In this document: piece after piece, positions 1 to 5,241 of the stretch | How the letters are laid out: every line of letters begins with the position of its first letter | Position numbering within the stretch: position 1 is the stretch's first letter | From: an uncultured Lachnospiraceae bacterium | Lineage (GTDB): Bacteria > Bacillota > Clostridia > Lachnospirales > Lachnospiraceae | Length of the DNA: 6,389 nucleotides | Direction of reading: 5' to 3' | Assembly (NCBI GenBank): GCA_905236545.1 | Contig: CAJOQO010000208.1 | Coordinates: 1 to 6,389 of the forward strand | Translations under genes and position numbers: made by a program | Notes under the pieces: model-generated | Seen by the model: only the letters and a program-made list of their open reading frames with translations | What the model was told of the DNA's origin: nothing | Databases searched by the model: none

Positions 1-20
1 GAAAAGCTGAGGTGATCTGA
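1..20 (+). CDS. rplO: 3' end of ribosomal protein L15 (partial)
   Basis: Only the last five codons and stop are in the window, reading Lys-Ala-Glu-Val-Ile-stop in the frame ending with TGA at 18-20. The ending Ala/Thr-Glu-Val-Ile is what I recall for Gram-positive L15 proteins, and rplO is the standard gene before secY in the spc operon. Its stop overlaps the secY start as TGATG (18-22), which suggests translational coupling. The identification rests on five residues plus gene order, so it is probable rather than proven. Confidence 0.7.
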
Positions 21-1333
21 TGTTTAAAACTTTACGGGACATGTTTCGGATAAAGGACATCAGAAAGAAGCTGTTTTTCACATTTTTGATGCTGATCCTG
101 ATCCGTTTCGGATCACAGCTTCCTGTTCCGGGTGTCAACAGTTCTTATTTTAAGAACTGGTTTGACCAGCAGAACAGCGGAGCTTTCAGCTTCTTCAGCG
201 CTTTTACGGGTGGATCCTTTGAACGTATGTCAGTGTTCGCGCTGAACATTACTCCGTATATTACATCCAGCATTATCATGGAGCTTCTGTCTATTGCGAT
301 TCCCGCACTGGAAGAGATGCACCGCGATGGTGAGGATGGGAGAAAAAAGATCACGACCATCACACGATATCTTACTGTCGGTCTGGCTCTGTTTGAGAGT
401 ACAGCGATGGCGATTGGTTTCGGCCGCAGCGGTCTGATCCGTAATTTCAATTTTTTCAGTGCACTGACAGTTATTGTGGCACTGACCGCAGGTTCCGCAT
501 TCGTAATGTGGATCGGTGAGAGAATCACTGAGAATGGCGTCGGAAACGGTATATCGATCGTACTTCTGATCAATATTCTTTCCCGCATTCCGCAGGATCT
601 CGCAACCCTGTGGACACAGTTTGTGGCAGGAAAGAGCCTGGCCAAGGGCCTGATGGCAGCGATCATTATCATTGCTGTCATTCTCCTCACGGTTGTACTT
701 ACCATTCTTCTGACTGCGGCAGTCAGGAGGATTCCGGTTCAGTACGCGAAGAAGATGCAGGGACGCAGAATGGTGGCAGGACAGTCCTCCAGCATTCCGC
801 TGAAGGTCAACACCGCGGGTGTTATCCCGGTTATTTTTGCATCCTCCCTGATGTCTATTCCTTCGATTATCATGAGCTTTACCGGGAAACCGGCAACCGG
901 AGTATGGGCGACGATATTTGGCATACTGAATCAGAACAACTGGTTCAACTTCAGCCGCCCGATCTATATGATCGGCCTGGCATTGTATATTGCGCTTGTT
1001 ATTTTCTTCGCTTATTTCTATACCTCGATCACCTTCAACCCGATTGAGGTTGCGGATAATCTGAAGAAGCAGGGCGGGTTCATTCCCGGTATCCGTCCTG
1101 GCAGACCGACCAGCGATTATCTGCAGAAGATCCTGAACTACATCATCTTTATCGGTGCGGTAGGCCTTGTGATCGTCGTGATCATCCCGATCTTCTTCAA
1201 TGGCGTGTTCCATGCGGACGTTTCCTTTGGCGGCACTTCCCTGATCATTATTGTGGGTGTTGTTCTTGAGACGATCGAGCAGATTGAATCACAGATGCTG
1301 GTGCGTAACTATAAGGGCTTCCTGAGTGAGTGA
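20..1333 (+). CDS. secY: Preprotein translocase channel subunit SecY
   Basis: SecY forms the membrane channel through which SecA or the ribosome exports and inserts proteins, working with SecE and SecG. The 437-residue length is normal and ten hydrophobic segments can be seen, roughly at residues 18-36, 74-93, 114-135, 147-165, 176-190, 209-235, 266-287, 314-338, 369-393 and 403-420. Family landmarks are present: the GGSFERMSVFALNITPYI stretch (64-81) entering helix 2, GERITENGVGNGISI (166-180), the cytosolic loop RRIPVQYAKKMQGRR (236-250), the loop NPIEVADNLKKQGGFIPGIR (340-359) whose equivalent contacts SecA and ribosomes, and the tail RNYKGFLSE. The ATG at 20 is preceded by AGGTG (10-14) at 5 bases and overlaps the rplO stop. 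It is the transcriptional neighbour of adk, separated by a hairpin-bearing gap. Confidence 0.98.
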   Translation: MFKTLRDMFRIKDIRKKLFFTFLMLILIRFGSQLPVPGVNSSYFKNWFDQQNSGAFSFFSAFTGGSFERMSVFALNITPYITSSIIMELLSIAIPALEEMHRDGEDGRKKITTITRYLTVGLALFESTAMAIGFGRSGLIRNFNFFSALTVIVALTAGSAFVMWIGERITENGVGNGISIVLLINILSRIPQDLATLWTQFVAGKSLAKGLMAAIIIIAVILLTVVLTILLTAAVRRIPVQYAKKMQGRRMVAGQSSSIPLKVNTAGVIPVIFASSLMSIPSIIMSFTGKPATGVWATIFGILNQNNWFNFSRPIYMIGLALYIALVIFFAYFYTSITFNPIEVADNLKKQGGFIPGIRPGRPTSDYLQKILNYIIFIGAVGLVIVVIIPIFFNGVFHADVSFGGTSLIIIVGVVLETIEQIESQMLVRNYKGFLSE

Positions 1334-1365
1334 TTGTCCTGTGAAGACTCACCACGACTGAGTTG

Positions 1366-1399
1366 AAGTGTGTCTTCATCCTTGAAGACACACTTTGTT
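1366..1399 (+). terminator. 13-bp hairpin after secY, possible attenuator
   Basis: AAGTGTGTCTTCA (1366-1378) and TGAAGACACACTT (1383-1395) are perfect complements around a TCCT loop. The following bases TTTGTTG are a poor, interrupted U tract, so complete termination is unlikely; partial termination or 3'-end stabilisation of the secY message fits better. The left arm can alternatively pair with TGAAGAC at 1342-1348, just after the secY stop, which would prevent the hairpin. No adk-coding sequence is involved. Confidence 0.55.
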
Positions 1400-1408
1400 G
1401 CGTATAAT
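1382..1408 (+). promoter_or_regulatory. Possible adk promoter
   Basis: A perfect TATAAT lies at 1403-1408. The best -35 is TTGAAG (1382-1387) with a short 15-base spacer, and this -35 falls inside the right arm of the secY-adk hairpin. A start near 1415 would leave a leader of about 48 bases before adk. The imperfect spacing keeps this tentative, but it would let adk, map and infA be transcribed independently of the upstream ribosomal genes. Confidence 0.45.
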
Positions 1409-1462
1409 CGTTTTTCATGACGAATCGGGCCGCCGGAAAGCGGCTGAGGAATGGAGATTAAT

Positions 1463-2104
1463 ATGAAGATCGTTATGTTGGGAGCTCCGGGCGCCGGAAA
1501 GGGTACGCAGGCAAGGATGATCTCGGAGAAATTCGGTATTCCGCAGATTTCAACCGGAGACATCTTCCGGGCAAATATCCGTGACAACACGGAGCTGGGC
1601 CAGAGGGCAAAGTCCTATATGGATCAGGGGCTTCTGGTTCCGGATCAGGTTACCTGTGACCTTGTCGTTGACCGTATCAGTAAGGATGACTGTGCGGAGG
1701 GATATATCCTGGATGGATTCCCCCGCACGATTCCGCAGGCGGAAGCGCTGACAAAGGCTCTGGAAAAAACGGGATCAAGGATCGATTTCGCGATCGATGT
1801 GGAGGTTCCCGATGATCATATCGTTGAGCGTATGAGCGGAAGAAGAGCGTGTCCGCAGTGCGGGGAAACCTTCCATATCCTTTACAGAAAGCCTGTAAAG
1901 GATGGCATCTGTGATCATTGCGGAAATGAGCTGATCCTGCGTGATGATGACCATCCTGATACCGTTCAGAAACGTCTGGATGTCTATCATTCCCAGACGC
2001 AGCCGCTGATAGAGTACTATCGGGAGCAGGGCGTCCTTCATTCGATTGACGGAACGAGAGAGATGGATACGGTATTTGCCGATATCTGTGCTGTGCTGGA
2101 ATGA
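1463..2104 (+). CDS. adk: Adenylate kinase (zinc-lid type)
   Basis: Converts AMP + ATP to 2 ADP in the cytoplasm and so balances adenine nucleotides. The protein is 213 residues, the usual long bacterial form. The P-loop GAPGAGKG is at residues 7-14, the AMP-site STGDIFR at 30-36 and DGFPRT at 84-89. The lid carries CPQC (130-133) and CDHC (150-153), a four-cysteine zinc site typical of Gram-positive enzymes, and the DDDHPDTVQKRL segment follows. I chose ATG 1463 because GGAG (1453-1456) sits 6 bases upstream and the family normally begins MKIVMLG; the in-frame ATG at 1451 would put GAGGA directly against the codon and add four atypical residues. The gene ends 10 bases before map, so the two are very likely co-transcribed. 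Confidence 0.97.
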   Translation: MKIVMLGAPGAGKGTQARMISEKFGIPQISTGDIFRANIRDNTELGQRAKSYMDQGLLVPDQVTCDLVVDRISKDDCAEGYILDGFPRTIPQAEALTKALEKTGSRIDFAIDVEVPDDHIVERMSGRRACPQCGETFHILYRKPVKDGICDHCGNELILRDDDHPDTVQKRLDVYHSQTQPLIEYYREQGVLHSIDGTREMDTVFADICAVLE

Positions 2105-2114
2105 GAAGGACGAT

Positions 2115-2873
2115 ATGGCTGTAACGATAAAGACAAAAAAAGAAATTGAACGGATGAGGGAGTCGAACCACCGCCTGGAGAAGGTATTCGACGCCATGGG
2201 GAAGATGATACGTCCCGGAATCTCTACCTGGGAGATTGATCAGGCAGCAAGAAGGCTGATCAAGGAGCAGGGAGGGATACCGAATTTCCTGAACTATGAC
2301 GGGTTTCCCGCCGCAGTGTGCACTTCCGTCAATGAGGAGGTTGTACATGGGATCCCAAAGAAGGAGAGAATCCTGAAAGAGGGCGATATCATCTCCCTCG
2401 ACTGCGGGCTGATCCTGAATGGATACCACTCGGACGCGGCCAGAACCTATGCGGTCGGAGAGATCGCGGAGTCTGAGAAACGCCTGATTGAAGTCACGAA
2501 AGCATCCTTTTTTGAGGGGATCCGTTACGCAAGGGCAGGCCATCATCTGCATGAGATCGGCAATGCGATCAATGATTACTGTGAAAGCCGCGGCTATGGC
2601 GTCGTGAGAGACCTGGTCGGGCATGGAATCGGACGTGAGATGCATGAGGATCCCCAGATTCCGAACTACCGCATGAAGTCAAGAGGCCTGCGTCTGGTAG
2701 CAGGTATGACGCTTGCGATCGAGCCGATGATCTGCGAGGGAACATGGGAGGTAGACTGGCTGGATGACAACTGGACTGTTGTGACAAAGGACCGGCGGCC
2801 TGCCGCCCATTATGAAAACACAATCCTGATCACGGACGGGGAGCCTGAGATTCTGTCATTGACACATGACTGA
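2115..2873 (+). CDS. map: Methionine aminopeptidase, type I
   Basis: Removes the initiator methionine from new proteins with small second residues, using two divalent metal ions. It has 252 residues, the usual length of the short type Ia form without an N-terminal extension. The five metal ligands are visible: D96 (SLDCG), D107 (HSDAAR), H170 (LVGHGIG), E203 (AIEPM) and E234 (HYENTI). H78 in VVHGIP and H177 in REMHEDP match the conserved substrate-side histidines. ATG 2115 follows AGAAGGA (2104-2110) at 4 bases; the longer upstream reading frame only overlaps adk and is not family-like. The segment HYENTI varies slightly from the commoner FEHTI but retains the ligand. The last codons overlap a repeat and an inverted repeat that continue into the downstream spacer. 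Confidence 0.97.
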   Translation: MAVTIKTKKEIERMRESNHRLEKVFDAMGKMIRPGISTWEIDQAARRLIKEQGGIPNFLNYDGFPAAVCTSVNEEVVHGIPKKERILKEGDIISLDCGLILNGYHSDAARTYAVGEIAESEKRLIEVTKASFFEGIRYARAGHHLHEIGNAINDYCESRGYGVVRDLVGHGIGREMHEDPQIPNYRMKSRGLRLVAGMTLAIEPMICEGTWEVDWLDDNWTVVTKDRRPAAHYENTILITDGEPEILSLTHD

Positions 2874-3049
2874 AAAGGTTACCATTCACGGCCGGATCAA
2901 AGTCTATGTACCTGACGCGTCAGGCTTGCCTGTAAACGGCAGTACAAAGCTCAGATCATGGCCGCGAACAGTAACCTGAAAAAGGACAGGTCCGGGCCTG
3001 CAGCTTTGACGCATGACAGAACAGGGGACGAGTCCGGAATTTTGTCATG
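2851..3049 (+). other. Inverted-repeat-rich map-KOW spacer, candidate structured RNA
   Basis: This gap has no convincing gene but unusually many complementary segments. TTCTGTCAT (2851-2859) matches ATGACAGAA (3013-3021). Within that, AGGTTAC (2876-2882) matches GTAACCT (2971-2977), CGGCC (2889-2893) matches GGCCG (2960-2964), and GATC (2895-2898) matches GATC (2954-2957). CCTGACGCGTCAGG (2911-2924) is a perfect 14-base palindrome, and TGCC/GGCA (2927-2930/2938-2941) forms another small arm. CATGACAGAA (3012-3021) can instead pair with TTTTGTCATG (3040-3049), which excludes the first closing stem. The arrangement resembles a regulated leader or a small mobile element ahead of the KOW-infA pair. 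All pairings were found by eye; no energy or covariation was computed. Confidence 0.45.
2859..3021 (+). repeat. 16-base near-direct repeats bounding most of the spacer
   Basis: TTGACACATGACTGAA (2859-2874, across the map stop) and TTGACGCATGACAGAA (3006-3021) agree at 14 of 16 positions and start 147 bases apart. They enclose the main inverted-repeat region. Such a pair could mark an old insertion or a tandem duplication, or reflect selection for the pairing that both copies can make. The coordinates given span both copies and the sequence between them. Confidence 0.5.
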
Positions 3050-3094
3050 GAAGAGACGGCTGACGGAGAGCGTAATATTCAGATAAGGAACCAT

Positions 3095-3484
3095 ATGAAT
3101 CAGCTTGCGGTGTCCCTTGCAGGACATGATAAAGGGAAATTATATGCCATTGTCCGGGAGGAAAACGGAGAAGCGTTCCTGGCGGATGGCCGGATAAGAA
3201 CACTGGAGAATCCAAAAAAGAAGAATCTGAAGCATATCAGACGGATCCTCCGCCTTCCCGTGGAAGTGGAGAAGGCTTTCCTGGAGGTGAAGCAGGACAG
3301 TGATCTTGTACATGCCCTGAGACTGTATCAGAGGTCTCAGGGAAAAGAGAAGGAATCTTCCTTGCGCAGGAACAATCATCCTAAGGGGATGTACCAGAAA
3401 TCAATGATTCGGTGTGCTGGAGACCGGTGTGACGGATCGGACACGAAAAAGAGTGAGGTGAATGTATGTCCAAGTCAGATGTGA
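3095..3484 (+). CDS. KOW-domain RNA-binding protein (L14e/L6e/L27e-like)
   Basis: A small basic protein of 129 residues in this frame. Residues 4-36 resemble a KOW motif ([14 protein letters not shown], then a FLADG strand), followed by a basic [12 protein letters not shown] stretch (37-48) and a helix ending [13 protein letters not shown]. Clostridia commonly carry such a protein between map and infA; a ribosome or RNA-binding role is likely but, as far as I know, untested. ATG 3095 is preferred because AAGGA (3085-3089) is 5 bases upstream; the in-frame ATG at 3047 lacks a binding site and adds 16 atypical residues. Residues after about 84 form an extra basic, cysteine-containing tail overlapping infA by 19 bases. 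A GGGAAAA heptamer (3340-3346) would allow a -1 shift to a 96-residue product ending at TAA 3382-3384, nearer the length I remember for the family. Confidence 0.8.
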   Translation: MNQLAVSLAGHDKGKLYAIVREENGEAFLADGRIRTLENPKKKNLKHIRRILRLPVEVEKAFLEVKQDSDLVHALRLYQRSQGKEKESSLRRNNHPKGMYQKSMIRCAGDRCDGSDTKKSEVNVCPSQM

Positions 3485-3684
3485 TCGAAGTAGAGGGAAA
3501 AGTCCTTGAAAAACTGCCGAATGCGATGTTCCGGGTGGAACTTCAGAACAAGCACGTAGTGCTTGCGCATATCAGCGGCAAGCTGCGCATGAATTTTATC
3601 AGGATTCTTCCCGGGGATAAGGTGACAATCGAATTGTCTCCCTATGATCTGGATAAGGGAAGGATCATCTGGCGTGACAAATAA
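3466..3684 (+). CDS. infA: Translation initiation factor IF-1
   Basis: IF-1 binds the A site of the 30S subunit and helps IF-2 and IF-3 during start-site selection. At 72 residues it is full length and nearly canonical throughout: [13 protein letters not shown], the [14 protein letters not shown] core of the OB fold, [15 protein letters not shown], and the ending [12 protein letters not shown] 3466 follows GAGGTG (3455-3460) at 5 bases. The start lies inside the end of the KOW reading frame (19-base overlap, different frame), so the two may be translationally coupled. In related genomes rpmJ, rpsM and rpsK follow directly; here they are absent and a promoter for an unrelated gene follows. Confidence 0.98.
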   Translation: MSKSDVIEVEGKVLEKLPNAMFRVELQNKHVVLAHISGKLRMNFIRILPGDKVTIELSPYDLDKGRIIWRDK

Positions 3685-3703
3685 TGACGATTTATGTCTT
3701 TTT
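3676..3703 (+). terminator. Weak candidate terminator after infA
   Basis: GACAAA (3676-3681) can pair with TTTaTGTC (3691-3698) with one bulged A, followed immediately by five T (3699-3703). The stem is short and AT-rich and begins inside the last infA codons. A second AT-rich stem-loop follows at 3719-3737. Together they may reduce transcription into the next gene, but neither is a strong terminator. Confidence 0.3.
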
Positions 3704-3718
3704 AGGTCAAATCAGCCA

Positions 3719-3740
3719 GATAAATGATTGATTTATCAAT
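3719..3740. promoter_or_regulatory. Operator-like palindrome upstream of a promoter
   Basis: ATTGATTTATCAAT (3727-3740) is a perfect 6+2+6 inverted repeat ending 7 bases before the -35 of the next promoter. Overlapping it, GATAAAT (3719-3725) and ATTTATC (3731-3737) form a 7-bp stem with a 5-base loop. The position suits a regulator site for the wall-protein promoter; a weak terminator stem is the alternative. Confidence 0.4.
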
Positions 3741-3747
3741 ATTTTCC

Positions 3748-3777
3748 TTAACATTTCTGTAATAATTGTGTTATAAT
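3748..3777 (+). promoter_or_regulatory. Promoter of the wall-binding protein gene
   Basis: TTAACA (3748-3753), an 18-base spacer and TATAAT (3772-3777), with the extended -10 element TG at 3769-3770. This is a close match to a vegetative sigma-A promoter. Transcription would begin near 3784 and give a leader of roughly 47 bases carrying AAGGAG at 3819-3824. It implies that the downstream gene is its own unit rather than part of the ribosomal operon. Confidence 0.8.
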
Positions 3778-3830
3778 ACTTCTGCAGTTGTTTTTGGGCC
3801 GGTTCAGGCTGTTTCTGTAAGGAGTATTTG

Positions 3831-5114
3831 ATGATGCAAAAGTTTCTGCGAACACTATTCATTATGGCAGTCTGTGCGCTTATGATGGGTGTGAGTGCAT
3901 ACGCGACTGACTATACAGAAGAAGGAACCTATCGGTGGGAGATCAAGGATGATCTTTACTATGCGTATGATGCGGTAACAGGTGAACTGATCCGTAACTG
4001 CAAGGTCGGAAAGAGCTATGTCAACAAAAAGGGTACGCGTTATCTGAATCAGTTCAAAAAAGGCGTGTACTATGATGGAGAAGGTCTGGCTGACAGGCAT
4101 TTTAAGGGCGGCTGGATCGAGGTCGACGAAAAGTTCTACTATTTCCGCAATAAGAAAAAGCTTACGGGATACAGGAAGATCTCGGGGAAGAATTATTATT
4201 TCAGCGATGAGGGAGAGAGACTCAGCGGTATCTATTCGGTCAAGGGAAAGTATCTTTTCTTTAAGCCGAACGGAGTACAGTTCAAAAAGAGCGGCTGGAA
4301 AACCGTAAGCGGAAAACGATATTTCGTTGCGGACGGTGAGATCAAAGAAGGCTTCTTTACGGTCAACAGCAAGAAGTATTATCAGACCGTGCTGGACGGT
4401 ATTCTGACCGGTGAGCAGAAGATCGGGGAAGAGACCTACCTTTTCAATGAGGACGGTACCATTGACGAGAGTTCGACGCTGAATAAGGATGGTTCGGGCG
4501 TACTGGGCAATGAATCCGATATTCTGTTTTTTACAAAGTTTGAGTCAGGAAGCGTCGGATATGCGCAGACAGGCGGCGACAACGGAAAGGCCTGCGGGAA
4601 ATACCAGTTTGACTATCGCTATTCGCTCATCCCGCTGCTGAAGTATTGTTACAAGGCGGATCCGGTTTTCTTTAAGGAGTTTAAGCCGTTCCTTAAGATC
4701 AGTCCGGGGAGCGCTTCTCTGATCAACAATTCGAAGCTGTACAAGGCCTGGGCCGATATTTACAAGGAAGACCCGGATAAGTTTTCCTCCATGCAGGACA
4801 AGTATGCGATAGAAGCATATTACAAGCCCTGCGAGAATTACCTTTCCGCCAAAGGAATCAAGCTTTCCACGCGGCCTTATGTGATTCGCGGTGCCGTGTT
4901 CAGCTACGCGATTCAGGAGGGTACTGTGACGGCGGCGCTGGGCGTGATTGCGTCCGGAGCGAAGAAAGCCGCCTCGGATAAGGAGTTCCTTGAAAAGCTG
5001 TATGATTACCGTTGGAAGGATCCCAAGGGCTGGGGAAGGAATTCGATCTTCAGATACCGCTATACACAGGAAAAAGCACTCGCACTGAGCCTGCTTCCGG
5101 CTGCCTCTGCCTGA
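3831..5114 (+). CDS. Secreted cell-wall-binding repeat protein with lysozyme-like domain
   Basis: A 427-residue exported protein. A basic N-terminus and hydrophobic core (5-22) end in a probable signal peptidase site after VSAYA (residue 25). Residues 93-212 hold about six 18-22-residue repeats rich in Gly, Tyr, Phe and Trp (GWIEV...KFYYF, YRKISGKNYYF, GKYLFF, GWKTVSGKRYF and so on), like choline- or glucan-binding wall repeats; 33-92 look like degenerate copies. The C-terminal domain (about 225-427) carries FESG with E238 and, 18 residues on, GKYQF (256-260), then FSYAIQEG (357-364). This order recalls the Glu-Ser, Gly-x-x-Gln and Ala-Tyr-Asn motifs of lytic transglycosylases, so a peptidoglycan-cleaving role is inferred, not shown. 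ATG 3831 is chosen at 6 bases from AAGGAG (3819-3824); TTG 3828 and ATG 3834 are possible. No sortase signal or transmembrane anchor is visible. Confidence 0.85.
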   Translation: MMQKFLRTLFIMAVCALMMGVSAYATDYTEEGTYRWEIKDDLYYAYDAVTGELIRNCKVGKSYVNKKGTRYLNQFKKGVYYDGEGLADRHFKGGWIEVDEKFYYFRNKKKLTGYRKISGKNYYFSDEGERLSGIYSVKGKYLFFKPNGVQFKKSGWKTVSGKRYFVADGEIKEGFFTVNSKKYYQTVLDGILTGEQKIGEETYLFNEDGTIDESSTLNKDGSGVLGNESDILFFTKFESGSVGYAQTGGDNGKACGKYQFDYRYSLIPLLKYCYKADPVFFKEFKPFLKISPGSASLINNSKLYKAWADIYKEDPDKFSSMQDKYAIEAYYKPCENYLSAKGIKLSTRPYVIRGAVFSYAIQEGTVTAALGVIASGAKKAASDKEFLEKLYDYRWKDPKGWGRNSIFRYRYTQEKALALSLLPAASA

Positions 5115-5150
5115 TGCGGAATTGAGAGGATTTCATATTCTGGCTGGATG

Positions 5151-5159
5151 TGATATAAC
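5151..5159 (+). promoter_or_regulatory. Possible extended -10 promoter for the DHH gene
   Basis: TGATATAAC (5151-5159) is an extended -10 element (TG, one base, TATAAC). No good -35 lies 16-18 bases upstream, and TTGAGA at 5122-5127 is too far. Transcription would start near 5166, just before the hairpin at 5174-5188. There is no clear terminator between the wall-protein gene and this site, so read-through is also possible. Confidence 0.4.
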
Positions 5160-5173
5160 AGAAACAGGAGATT

Positions 5174-5188
5174 CCCGTCTAAGACGGG
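5174..5188 (+). other. GC-rich hairpin in the 5' UTR
   Basis: CCCGTC (5174-5179) and GACGGG (5183-5188) pair around a TAA loop, with no T run after them, so this is not an intrinsic terminator. A palindrome CAGGATCCTG (5189-5198) follows directly. The stem lies about 8 bases into the predicted transcript of the DHH gene and could protect the 5' end or affect translation. Confidence 0.5.
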
Positions 5189-5241
5189 CAGGATCCTGAT
5201 GCGGGATAGGAAAGAACCTCGGAAGGAGAAAAGATACGGTT

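Noticed and set aside
230..1213. Long minus-strand reading frame of 327 codons opposite secY
   Set aside because: Its product is a low-complexity mix rich in Asp, Arg, Asn and His, typical of the antisense of a membrane protein gene; secY is unambiguous on the plus strand.
1677..2645. 322-codon minus-strand reading frame opposite adk and map
   Set aside because: It spans two well-identified genes, has no family motifs, and is a mirror of their codon usage.
2859..2864. TTGACA as a promoter -35 at the map end
   Set aside because: No acceptable -10 lies 16-18 bases downstream (the region reads CCATTC).
2866..2979. 37-codon reading frame starting ATGACTGAA across the map stop, in the spacer before the KOW gene
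   Set aside because: No ribosome binding site, no recognisable domain, and it lies entirely within the inverted-repeat region, which explains its base composition better.
3047..3094. Longer N-terminus for the KOW protein from ATG 3047
   Set aside because: No Shine-Dalgarno precedes it, the ATG sits inside an inverted-repeat arm, and ATG 3095 has AAGGA at 5 bases and matches the family start.
4093..4466. Repetitive aromatic segments of the wall protein as DNA tandem repeats or a CRISPR-like array
   Set aside because: The repetition is at protein level only; the DNA copies are diverged and lie within one open frame with no spacers.
5110..5204. Ten-base direct repeat CCTGATGCGG at 5110-5119 and 5195-5204
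   Set aside because: Short, with unrelated flanks and one copy across a stop codon; chance is sufficient, and no mobile element features accompany it.
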